The notes under the pieces were generated by a model. That model had not been told where the DNA came from. It did not search any database and worked only from the letters and a program-made list of their open reading frames with translations. A stretch of 64,000 bases of DNA from Nostoc sp. FACHB-973 (GTDB lineage Bacteria > Cyanobacteriota > Cyanobacteriia > Cyanobacteriales > Nostocaceae): positions 1 through 64,000 of the forward strand of contig NZ_JACJSJ010000007.1 in assembly GCF_014698115.1 (NCBI RefSeq), given 5' to 3'. The position numbers and the translations under genes were made by a program. This document shows positions 33,019 to 40,631 of the stretch, in pieces (the stretch's first letter is position 1; each line of letters starts with the position of its first letter).

Positions 33019-34680
33019 ATGTTCTACAAATTACACGTTTTGCAGTATATTTGGCGCAAAATCCTGCTGTTAGCATCATTGCCATATTTTAGTTTGTTAG
33101 TTTGGATACTACCTTTATTACTATTTACTTCTGGGTATAACAGCCTGATAGCACATGATGAAGCGCTTTATGCTTCACGGGCACGTCTGATGTTTGATTC
33201 TGGTAATTGGATAGCACCTTGGGAAAAGGCACATCATAAAACACCGGGACCTTATTGGTTAATTGCCAGTTCCTATAAGCTGTTTGGTATCAATGATATG
33301 AGTGCCCGTCTTCCTAGCATGATTACAGGAATTTTCTGCTTATGGCTTGTATATGAAATCGGCAAAATTATCCTGGGTAAAAAATTAGCTTGGCTTGCTG
33401 CTGCAATTTTAAGTGTGGAATTTCTCTGGTTGCAATATTGTCGTTTAAGTACACCTGATGTGCCCCTAGTTTTATTAATACTTTTAGCTATTTTGTCTTT
33501 GATTAAAGCAGAATTAAATCCTGGAAATCGCTACTTTTGGGGTTTTATTGCTGGTTTAAGTTTAGGTTTAGGCTTCTTAGTCAGAAGCTTTATGATTTTT
33601 GTACCAATCATAGCTTTATTGCCTTATTTAATTTGGGATCATCGCCGTCACCATCATCTGACTAACCCAATGTTATATTTAGGGTTTTTCGTCGGTTTAA
33701 TTCCTAGTTTCATTTGGCTATGGCTGAGTTGGTTACATTATGGAAATCAAAGTTTTGAGGAGTTGTACAAATTTGTTCTATATCAAGGTAGTAATGGTAA
33801 TGACCATTATCAGACTAATTTTCTCTTCTATGTATGGAATATTGCCCTCAAAGCATTTCCTTGGGCTTTTTTCGGAATTTTAGGACTAATTTTGACCATC
33901 CGTCATCCGTTTCGCTACGAATTATTATTAGTTGGATTTCCACTCGTCTTATTTATTGAAATTAGTATTTTTACAACTCGTTTCTCTCACTATAGTCTTT
34001 GCCTTTATCCGTTCGTCGCTTTGTTCGCATCTGTGGGTTTAAGCTGGCTAGGCAAAATTTACGAGTTAGGAATTCCCTCACAATCCCGTCTTCAAAAAGG
34101 TAAAAAAAATCTATTAAACTTTTTTGCCAAGCAGAATCTTGTGCGAAACCTCAGTTATGGCTTTGGCGGCTTCGGTGTTTTACTTGTCATCGCCAGTATT
34201 GTGGTTCTTGGTTGGGGTGGTTCTGATATCCGCAAGTATGCAATTATTGGCTTGGGTATGGGATTGGGTTGGTTAATTTTACCCGTGGTGTGGATTGGTC
34301 GTTATCACTTTGGCAAAAAGTTTCTCACAACTCGTTATTGGATTGCAGGTTGGTTAGTTCCCTGTTGGCTAGCTTTGGCGGCGATGGGTACCACAGGCCT
34401 GTTAAGTGACTATAACCCGGCTTTAAGAGTTTTTCTGCAACAAAGTGCGATCGCTTCTATTTTGAAAACTAATCCGATATACTTTGTACAAATAGATGAT
34501 AAAGTCCAAGTACTGCTCGATTTCTATATTGCTATTGACGATAAACGAGTAGCCTCATTTTCCGAAGTACCAGCTAATAGCTATGCTTGGACTTCTGAAG
34601 ATCAATCCCCTCAATTATCCAGACCTCATCGCGTTCTCGCTACTGTCAAAGAGTACCAATTTATTCAACTACTTCAGTAA
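33019..34680 (+). CDS. ArnT/PMT-like GT-C glycosyltransferase (family 39)
   Basis: A 553-residue multipass membrane protein with about 11-12 hydrophobic segments. The first loop carries the catalytic acidic motif SLIAHDEALYASRARLM (D/E pair near residue 49), followed by NWIAPWEKAHHKTPGPYWLI and MSARLPSMI, all hallmarks of the ArnT/PMT family. That family moves a sugar from a polyprenyl phosphate to lipid A, protein or glycan at the outer face of the inner membrane. It has a short C-terminal soluble part. It is divergent from the methyltransferase gene. It is a stronger family 39 match than the gene at 10904. The acceptor is unknown. Confidence 0.88.
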   Translation: MFYKLHVLQYIWRKILLLASLPYFSLLVWILPLLLFTSGYNSLIAHDEALYASRARLMFDSGNWIAPWEKAHHKTPGPYWLIASSYKLFGINDMSARLPSMITGIFCLWLVYEIGKIILGKKLAWLAAAILSVEFLWLQYCRLSTPDVPLVLLILLAILSLIKAELNPGNRYFWGFIAGLSLGLGFLVRSFMIFVPIIALLPYLIWDHRRHHHLTNPMLYLGFFVGLIPSFIWLWLSWLHYGNQSFEELYKFVLYQGSNGNDHYQTNFLFYVWNIALKAFPWAFFGILGLILTIRHPFRYELLLVGFPLVLFIEISIFTTRFSHYSLCLYPFVALFASVGLSWLGKIYELGIPSQSRLQKGKKNLLNFFAKQNLVRNLSYGFGGFGVLLVIASIVVLGWGGSDIRKYAIIGLGMGLGWLILPVVWIGRYHFGKKFLTTRYWIAGWLVPCWLALAAMGTTGLLSDYNPALRVFLQQSAIASILKTNPIYFVQIDDKVQVLLDFYIAIDDKRVASFSEVPANSYAWTSEDQSPQLSRPHRVLATVKEYQFIQLLQ

Positions 34681-34721
34681 TTTTTCTCATTTGTCATTTG
34701 TGATTCGTTATTCCCCGCGTC

Positions 34722-34754
34722 TCCCTCATCTCCCTCATCTCCCTCATCTCCTGC
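34722..34754. repeat. 9-mer tandem CTCCCTCAT
   Basis: About three to four copies of CTCCCTCAT downstream of the glycosyltransferase, the same 9-mer as near 21660 and 30420. Confidence 0.8.
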
Positions 34755-34812
34755 AATCCCCAGTCCCTAAAAAACAGCTATTGCCAAAATATTGGAATTT
34801 AGATAGCATATA

Positions 34813-34832
34813 AATATTACGTATGCTAAATA
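34813..34832. promoter_or_regulatory. predicted MarR operator, copy 1
   Basis: AATATTACGTATGCTAAATA, 10 bp upstream of the marR-like start codon. It matches the consensus AATAWTACGYATNCTAAATA found twice more upstream of the efflux gene. Placement next to the start codon suggests autorepression. Confidence 0.68.
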
Positions 34833-34841
34833 CTTTACCAA

Positions 34842-35309
34842 ATGGTTTCTACATCTAATGAATCCCCAACTTTAGAGTCGTGGCAGCAAAATCTTGCACC
34901 ATACAATATGGGCTACAGAATCAAATTACTCTCGCAACTGCTTGGACGCAAGTTTACTGATAGACTAGAACCCTTTGGATTGACGCCATTTCACTGGTTG
35001 GTGTTGTGCTGTCTTTGGCAAGAAGATGGTTTACCTACTTCTAGTATTGGGGACAAACTCAAACAAGTGGGCGGTACTTTAACGGGGGTATTAGATCGCA
35101 TGGAAGAACGCGGCTTGGTACGTCGAGAACGGGATACTCACGATCGCCGCATCTGGCGAATCTGGCTAACGGATGCAGGTAGAGAACTACAAAGCGTCTT
35201 ACCTCCAATCGCCTCAGCAGTTCGTGATGAAGCAATGGGCGGTATTTCCCTTGCTGACCAAGAATTATTTTCCGACATTTTGAATCGGGCGATCGCTAAC
35301 CTCTCCTAA
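34842..35309 (+). CDS. MarR-family transcriptional regulator
   Basis: A 155-residue winged-helix repressor: GYRIKLLSQLLGRKFTDRLE is the first dimerisation helix, LTPFHWLVLCCLWQEDGLPTS leads into the HTH, and VGGTLTGVLDRMEERGLVRR with DRRIWRIWLTDAG is the recognition helix and wing. MarR proteins typically repress linked efflux genes and release DNA on binding phenolic or lipophilic compounds. Here it precedes an EmrA/EmrB-type pair, with one predicted operator overlapping its own promoter and two in front of emrA. The ATG at 34842 gives a normal family length. Confidence 0.93.
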   Translation: MVSTSNESPTLESWQQNLAPYNMGYRIKLLSQLLGRKFTDRLEPFGLTPFHWLVLCCLWQEDGLPTSSIGDKLKQVGGTLTGVLDRMEERGLVRRERDTHDRRIWRIWLTDAGRELQSVLPPIASAVRDEAMGGISLADQELFSDILNRAIANLS

Positions 35310-35365
35310 AGATCCTCCCACAATCACCCAACTGGAGGAAGCAACACTAAGATTTATTTTGAGAA

Positions 35366-35385
35366 AATAATACGCATACTAAATA
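35366..35385. promoter_or_regulatory. predicted MarR operator, copy 2
   Basis: AATAATACGCATACTAAATA in the marR-emrA spacer, matching the copy upstream of marR at 17 of 20 positions. About 97 bp before the emrA start. Confidence 0.68.
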
Positions 35386-35410
35386 AAAGCCAAGCAAAGG
35401 CTCGTAACTA

Positions 35411-35430
35411 AATATTACGCATTCTAAATA
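35411..35430. promoter_or_regulatory. predicted MarR operator, copy 3
   Basis: AATATTACGCATTCTAAATA, 45 bp after copy 2 (start to start) and about 50 bp before the emrA start. Differs from copy 1 at two positions. Confidence 0.7.
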
Positions 35431-35462
35431 AACGACATTTAATCAAATCATTCTGCAAGGAG

Positions 35463-36920
35463 TTGAAAATTATGGGCGCTAGTACTTTGAACGGACGCAA
35501 GGAAAACCAAACACGAGTTTTAGAAGAAGAATTGATTACAGATTCAGAGACTTTAGAAGCTGTAGAGACAGCAGAAGCACCTGTTGTAACTCCCAACGAA
35601 CAAGAAGTTCCACCGAAACGGAAAAAACCCATTGGTTTGATTTTGGCAGGATTAGGCGTAGGTGCGATCGCCGCAGGTGCCTTTGGTTATAACTACTGGC
35701 AATATTCCTCTACCCACCAGGAAACAGATAACGCCAACGTTTTGGGAAACATTCACCAAATTAGTAGCCGCATTCCTGGAACTGTGAATCAAGTGCTGGT
35801 GAATGATAATCAACTGGTGCAACCGGGAGAATTGTTAGTCAAGTTAGATCCACGGGACTATGAAAGTAAAGTCCAACAAGCACAAGCAGCATTAGAAAAT
35901 GCCCGTGGACAGGCGCAAGCCGCCCAAGCGAATATTGCCTTAGCTTCACAAACCACCACTGGTAAGACAACTCAAGCGCAGGGGGATGTTAGCAGTGCTG
36001 TAGCAGCAATTTCCACTGCCCAAGCAGCAGTCCAAGAATCGCAAGCGGGGATATCGGCGGCGCAAGCTGAAGTGAAGTCAGCCGAAGCCGGGATTCCCGC
36101 CGCCCAAGCCCAGGTAGCCCAAGCGAATGCCAACTTGGAAAAAGCCCAAGCAGATTACAATCGTTACAACGAATTGTACAAATCAGGTGCGATCGCTCGC
36201 CAGCAATTAGACACAGCCAAAGCGGCGTATGATGTAGCTGTAGCGCAGAAAAATGCTGCTGTTCAGGGAGTAGAACAAGCCCAAGCCAAATTAGCTTCAG
36301 CCAAAGTTGGCGTCGCCAAAGCCCAATCTCAACTAGCACAAGCCCAAGAAAATGTAGTCAGCGCCCAAGCGAAATTGGCTGCATCCAAGGGAGGATTGCA
36401 ACAAGCCACAGCTGGCGGCCAAGATACAACAGCAAAACGTAGTCAATACGAAGCAGCAAAAGCAGCGATCGCGCAATCAGAAGCATCCCTCAAAGACGCG
36501 CAATTGCAACTATCCTACGTTAATATTACCGCTCCTAGTGCCGGACGCGTGGGCAGGAAAAACGTGGAAGTTGGTAACCGAGTTGCAGCGGGAACACCAT
36601 TAATGGCGATCGTGGATAACGAGTATTGGGTAGTTGCAAACTTCAAAGAAACCCAATTAGAAAAAATGCGGCCAGGAGAACCAGTAGAAATCAAACTTGA
36701 TGCTTTTCCTCATCACAGTTTTGTTGGTCGTGTTGAGAGTATTTCGCCAGCTTCCGGCGCCCAGTTTGCCTTATTGCCACCAGATAACGCTACAGGTAAC
36801 TTTACCAAAATTGTACAGCGCATCCCAGTAAAAATAGTTTTTGACCAAAAAAGTATTCAAGGATACGAATCGCGGATTACACCGGGGATGTCTGCGGAAG
36901 TTGCAGTGGAAGTTAAATAG
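35463..36920 (+). CDS. HlyD/EmrA-family efflux adaptor
   Basis: A 485-residue membrane-fusion protein. A cytoplasmic acidic N-terminus (1-55) precedes a single membrane helix (about 57-76, GLILAGLGVGAIAAGAFGYN). Then come the biotinyl-lipoyl half-motif (ISSRIPGTVNQVLVNDNQLV), a very long alpha-helical hairpin (about 140-345) rich in AQAxxAxA heptads, the second lipoyl half (ITAPSAGRVGRKNVEVGNRV) and a beta-barrel (EPVEIKLDAFPHHSFVGRV). It links the inner-membrane transporter to an outer-membrane channel such as TolC. The hairpin is longer than in E. coli EmrA. It lies 115 bp upstream of the MFS partner, and a GGAG ribosome site is visible before ATG. No outer-membrane factor is encoded here. 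Confidence 0.93.
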   Translation: MKIMGASTLNGRKENQTRVLEEELITDSETLEAVETAEAPVVTPNEQEVPPKRKKPIGLILAGLGVGAIAAGAFGYNYWQYSSTHQETDNANVLGNIHQISSRIPGTVNQVLVNDNQLVQPGELLVKLDPRDYESKVQQAQAALENARGQAQAAQANIALASQTTTGKTTQAQGDVSSAVAAISTAQAAVQESQAGISAAQAEVKSAEAGIPAAQAQVAQANANLEKAQADYNRYNELYKSGAIARQQLDTAKAAYDVAVAQKNAAVQGVEQAQAKLASAKVGVAKAQSQLAQAQENVVSAQAKLAASKGGLQQATAGGQDTTAKRSQYEAAKAAIAQSEASLKDAQLQLSYVNITAPSAGRVGRKNVEVGNRVAAGTPLMAIVDNEYWVVANFKETQLEKMRPGEPVEIKLDAFPHHSFVGRVESISPASGAQFALLPPDNATGNFTKIVQRIPVKIVFDQKSIQGYESRITPGMSAEVAVEVK

Positions 36921-36956
36921 GTGATTAGTCATTGGTCATTAGTCATTGGTCATTAG
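36920..36956. repeat. heptamer tandem ATTAGTC/ATTGGTC
   Basis: Five heptamers alternating ATTAGTC and ATTGGTC in the emrA-emrB spacer, starting right at the emrA stop. Confidence 0.85.
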
Positions 36957-37035
36957 TTTTAGACAAAGGACAAATGACTAATAACGAAAAATTCCAAGAT
37001 TGGTATAAGATTTAATCAGAAAATGAAACAACACT

Positions 37036-38631
37036 ATGGCTAATACAGGTGTAATTCGTCAGCCAGGACATAATCCTGCTATACCGCCAGATCGTGTACC
37101 GCTAAGAACCTGGATTGGTGTATTAGCAAGTATGCTTGGTGCATTTATGGCGGTATTAGATATTCAAATCACTAATGCTTCGCTGCAAGATATTCAAGCA
37201 AGTTTAGGGGCAACTCTAGAAGAAGGTTCTTGGATTTCTACCGCCTATCTGGTTGCAGAAATTGTAGTAATTCCTCTAACAGGATGGTTATCTAGAGTTT
37301 TTTCTCTACGACGTTATTTATTAGTAAATACTGCCCTATTTATCTTCTTTTCTATATGCTGTGCTTGGGCGTGGAATCTGAATTCTATGATTGTATTCCG
37401 CGCCTTACAAGGTTTTAGTGGAGGAGTATTAATTCCCACAGCGATGACAATTGTCTTAACGACCTTACCGCCATCCAAGCAATCAATAGGGTTGGCGGCA
37501 TTTGGTTTTAGTGCAGTTTTTGCCCCATCAATCGGCCCGACATTAGGAGGTTGGTTAACGGAAAATTTTGGTTGGGAATACAACTTTTATATCAATTTAA
37601 TTCCAGGTACATTAATGCTGGCTGGCGTTTGGTACGGAATTAAGCAAGAAGCACCCCAAATTAGTTTATTAAAACAAGGTGATTGGTGGGGAATTATTGC
37701 AATGGCGATCGGATTAGGTTCCCTGCAAGTTGTTTTAGAAGAAGGTAGCCGCAAAGATTGGTTTGGTTCAGCGTTGATTGTGCGCTTAACTGTAATTGCA
37801 GTAATTTTTTTGGCAGTATTTTTCTTTATAGAATTAACTCGTAAACAACCATTTATTAATTTGCGGCTGTTGTTTAGGCGTAACTTTGGTTTAGCCAGTA
37901 TTGTGAATGTGTCTTTGGGAGTAGGATTGTATGGCTCAATTTATATTTTACCGTTGTATCTTGCCCAAATTCAAAAATATAATGCGCTGCAAATTGGTGA
38001 AGTATTGATGTGGGCTGGTATTCCCCAACTATTTATTATTCCTTTAATACCCAGATTGATGCAACGCATTGATGTGCGATTAATGGTGGCTGTTGGCGTG
38101 ACTTTGTTTTCCATCAGTGCATTTATGAATTCGGGAATGACTCATGAAACAGGATTAGATCAATTACGCTGGTCGCAATTTGTGCGTGCAATGGGACAAC
38201 CTTTAATTATGGTACCACTGAGTTCTATTGCCACTGCTGGGTTGAGTCCAAAAGAAGCAGGTTCCGCCAGTGGTTTATTTAATATGATGCGGAATCTGGG
38301 TGGTTCTATCGGAATTGCTTTTTTAGCAACTTTATTAACAAACAGAGAACAATTTCACTCGAACAGATTGGGCGATGGAATATCTTTATATAACTCAGAA
38401 ACTCAACAGCGAATTGACCAGATGACGCAGTATTTTATCAGTAAAGGAGCAGATTTAAGTACAGCACAAAATCAGGCGATCGCATCTATATCAAATATTG
38501 TTCGTCGGGAATCATTTGTAATGGCTTTTAACGATTGTTTTCACTTTATTGGTATTGCTTTGTTACTCAGTGGAATTGCTATTTTATTCTTGAAAAAAGT
38601 GAAGGCAACTGGTAGTGCTGTCGCTCATTAA
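37036..38631 (+). CDS. EmrB/QacA-type MFS efflux transporter (DHA2)
   Basis: A 531-residue drug:proton antiporter with about 14 transmembrane segments. D45 lies in the first helix region (MAVLDIQITNASLQDIQASL), GWLSRVFSLRRYL is the loop 2-3 motif A variant, and SAVFAPSIGPTLGGWL is antiporter motif C. The 14-segment DHA2 type pairs with EmrA adaptors to expel lipophilic compounds across both membranes. The gene follows emrA in the same direction and is presumably under the same MarR control. The start ATG is not contested. Confidence 0.93.
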   Translation: MANTGVIRQPGHNPAIPPDRVPLRTWIGVLASMLGAFMAVLDIQITNASLQDIQASLGATLEEGSWISTAYLVAEIVVIPLTGWLSRVFSLRRYLLVNTALFIFFSICCAWAWNLNSMIVFRALQGFSGGVLIPTAMTIVLTTLPPSKQSIGLAAFGFSAVFAPSIGPTLGGWLTENFGWEYNFYINLIPGTLMLAGVWYGIKQEAPQISLLKQGDWWGIIAMAIGLGSLQVVLEEGSRKDWFGSALIVRLTVIAVIFLAVFFFIELTRKQPFINLRLLFRRNFGLASIVNVSLGVGLYGSIYILPLYLAQIQKYNALQIGEVLMWAGIPQLFIIPLIPRLMQRIDVRLMVAVGVTLFSISAFMNSGMTHETGLDQLRWSQFVRAMGQPLIMVPLSSIATAGLSPKEAGSASGLFNMMRNLGGSIGIAFLATLLTNREQFHSNRLGDGISLYNSETQQRIDQMTQYFISKGADLSTAQNQAIASISNIVRRESFVMAFNDCFHFIGIALLLSGIAILFLKKVKATGSAVAH

Positions 38632-38646
38632 ATTTGTTGTATTGGT

Positions 38647-38836
38647 TATAGCCGTTATCAATTACATGAGGTACAAAAATTTGTAGGGGCGCATAGCTAT
38701 GCGCCCCTAGCTTTTACCTCACCAAAGCGATAGCGGTTCCCATTCACATGCGGTACAACATTATGTTGCGAAGTGTAAGGGCACGGCACTGCCGTGCCCC
38801 TACTGGTATACCTCACGTAAACGAGAAACGCTATAG
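38647..38836. mobile_element. two tandem MITE-like palindromic elements
   Basis: Two related copies in tandem. Copy 1 (38647-38730) starts TATAGCCGTTATC and contains a 26-bp palindrome at 38684-38709. Copy 2 (38729-38836) starts ATAGCGGTTCCCATTC, contains a near-perfect palindrome at 38775-38803 and ends GAAACGCTATAG. The outer TATAGCGGTT and AACGCTATA ends are terminal inverted repeats. There is no coding capacity, so if mobile it needs a transposase in trans. Related copies lie at 46532-46618, 58621-58698 and 58941 onward. Confidence 0.65.
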
Positions 38837-38852
38837 TAGAGGATAATGTTTC

Positions 38853-39626
38853 CTAATCCAACATTTCTGGGTCAATTCCTAAAGCATTGAGTTGTTCAAC
38901 AGAGAGATTACGCAACTTGTCAGTAATTGATAGCCGCTTTTGTCGCTCAACTTCAGCACGTTCTTCACCTGTTAGCAGTAAATTTCCTTGTGCATCCCAC
39001 CACCGCAACCAAGGTAACTCTGCATTCTGATACAAACCCTGCCAAATTCCCAACTCTACCCCTAAAGGAGCAATTGGGTAATGTCCTCTTTCATTGGGTT
39101 TCATCAGTTGATAGGTAGAATCGATTAGATGATACACCTCAACCTGGGCTTTTGCTACTTCATAAATTCCATAATAAGGCACTCGAATTGCCTGTTCATA
39201 AACCCAAAATTTACCAACATTTCCACCTTCTGCTTGCGATGGCGGCGTTTTATCTCGTTCTTCATCTCCAGAGACAAATTCCAATACAATTAAAGGTGCA
39301 ACATACTCCTTCCACAGCACATAAAAACGCCGCATTTTCCCATCAAGAGTAGGCGGTACATTGGGTACATAAAACCAATCTGGTGCCTCGGCGCCCTTCT
39401 CAGGAGGTTCTGTCAATCGCCAGTAAATACCAGAATCTTGTCCAATACAATATTGTCCGTCAGGATGGCGTTGTTCTAGAACAGGTTTAATTGAATCTGT
39501 AATTAAAATACTTTGCGGATGCTCCTGAAGATTTTTGCCTCCGGCACGCTTCGCGAACACAAATGTACCATCTGAGTCTGGTAACTGGGTGTGGTCAGGT
39601 AAAGTTAATGCCGATAAGGAAGTCAT
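38853..39626 (-). CDS. Uma2-family (DUF820) PD-(D/E)xK nuclease-like protein
   Basis: A 257-residue paralogue of the Uma2 gene at 14120-14848, sharing LPDHTQLPDSDG, FVFAKRAGGKNLQEHPQSI, DWFYVPNVPPTLDGKMRR and KFWVYEQAIRVPYYGIYEV. The start is set at ATG 39626 because homology with the paralogue begins there. The frame remains open to 39827, but that extension crosses a decayed acs fragment on the same strand (39743-39817, another frame) and is unlikely to be translated. The core acidic residues lie in APLIVLEFVSGDEERD. It has a short helical C-terminus with KLRNLSVEQLNALGIDPEML. Substrate unknown. Confidence 0.83.
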   Translation of the reverse strand: MTSLSALTLPDHTQLPDSDGTFVFAKRAGGKNLQEHPQSILITDSIKPVLEQRHPDGQYCIGQDSGIYWRLTEPPEKGAEAPDWFYVPNVPPTLDGKMRRFYVLWKEYVAPLIVLEFVSGDEERDKTPPSQAEGGNVGKFWVYEQAIRVPYYGIYEVAKAQVEVYHLIDSTYQLMKPNERGHYPIAPLGVELGIWQGLYQNAELPWLRWWDAQGNLLLTGEERAEVERQKRLSITDKLRNLSVEQLNALGIDPEMLD

Positions 39627-39742
39627 AGGCTTTAACCTAGAGTTTATCTGAGTCTTATTGTAGATTATTGTAGATTGCTGTTTTAGTATTTTTGAAAGGG
39701 CAGGTAAAATCCCCACCCAAGAATCATTAACACAGCATAAAT

Positions 39743-39817
39743 CTATTTTACAGATGGCAGATTCCGCAGCAACCGCCGCATAATCATCTTCAGCGATCGC
39801 ATTCCTGGTAAAGCATC
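39743..39817 (-). pseudogene. decayed 3' end of a second acs gene
   Basis: Minus-strand translation reads [20 protein letters not shown] then PSVK and stop. The acs gene nearby encodes [20 protein letters not shown]. Apart from one inserted codon and a few substitutions the match covers the whole C-terminal acetylation-site motif. No upstream acs sequence remains recognisable. It is a remnant of a duplicated acetyl-CoA synthetase or related AMP-forming ligase. Confidence 0.72.
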
Positions 39818-39863
39818 CTAAAAGCAAATTTTGTTAACTTTTATCTACTGAAAAATAGGATTT

Positions 39864-40544
39864 TTAAGAAATACTAGGATCTTCTGATTTTTTAATCTCT
39901 TGCATGATTCGCTCAACTTGATTAACCCTTTCTTTTCTATTCTGTTCTTTGAAGATATTTAAAGCTTTTTCTAGAGAAGCTAGGGCTTCGTCTTTTTTAT
40001 TTGTTTGCCACATTGCTAGGGCAAAATTAGTCAGTGCTTCAGCATAATTAGGATTAATTTCCAAAGCTTTTTGATATTCAGTAATAGCTTCTTGCCAGCG
40101 ATTTTCGCTAGCGTAAACCATACCGATCGCATTATAAGCTAAAGCATATTTTGGCTGGAGGCGAATGGCTTCTCGGAAAGCGCTAATTGCTTCTTCTGAT
40201 TTCTGTTGCCGAAAAAGCACGTTTCCCAGTTGAAAGTGTCCAAAGGTATCTTTGGGGAATTGTTTAATTAATTTGCGTAAATTTTCCTCTGCACCTTTCA
40301 TGTCTCCTTGATTGTACAAAGCATTGGCTTGTTGGAGAATCTGCGATCGCTCTGATGGCCCTGTGTCGGAAAATTGCGCTAGTTTCTGTGCTTGTTTCTG
40401 AGGATACTGTTGAGGCGAATCTAAAGAAACTTTTCCAGAAACCGCTAACACCGATGGTGATAGACCAATCGCAGTGATAATACTCAGTGTCATGCAGCTA
40501 AAAGATTGAACAAATGCTGATTTCAGTTTGCTGTTCAGTTTCAT
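39864..40544 (-). CDS. exported TPR-repeat protein
   Basis: A 226-residue protein with a signal peptide (about 1-35, core SFSCMTLSIITAIGLSPSVLA). It then has about four TPR units (residues 65-205): ANALYNQGDMKGAEENLRKL, LGNVLFRQQKSEEAISAFRE, IGMVYASENRWQEAITEYQK, NFALAMWQTNKKDEALASLE. TPRs mediate protein-protein contact, here probably in the periplasm or thylakoid lumen. It follows acs on the same strand, about 90 bp away and separated by a hairpin, so a functional link to acetate activation is not implied. Confidence 0.82.
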   Translation of the reverse strand: MKLNSKLKSAFVQSFSCMTLSIITAIGLSPSVLAVSGKVSLDSPQQYPQKQAQKLAQFSDTGPSERSQILQQANALYNQGDMKGAEENLRKLIKQFPKDTFGHFQLGNVLFRQQKSEEAISAFREAIRLQPKYALAYNAIGMVYASENRWQEAITEYQKALEINPNYAEALTNFALAMWQTNKKDEALASLEKALNIFKEQNRKERVNQVERIMQEIKKSEDPSIS

Positions 40545-40590
40545 CGCCCTGAATGCCTTAATAGTGTTCTAATACCTATGATAAATTGCG

Positions 40591-40613
40591 GGTGCGTTAC
40601 ACGGTAACGCACC
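40591..40613 (-). terminator. hairpin downstream of acs
   Basis: GGTGCGTTAC / GTAACGCACC around a 3-nt loop, about 20 bp after the acs stop codon. The T tail is weak, so termination is only possible, not certain. Confidence 0.5.
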
Positions 40614-40631
40614 ACGATTAATCCAAAATTG

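Noticed and set aside
39627-39827. 67-residue N-terminal extension of the Uma2 gene
   Set aside because: Homology with the paralogue starts at 39626. The extension overlaps a decayed acs remnant in another frame and shows no domain.
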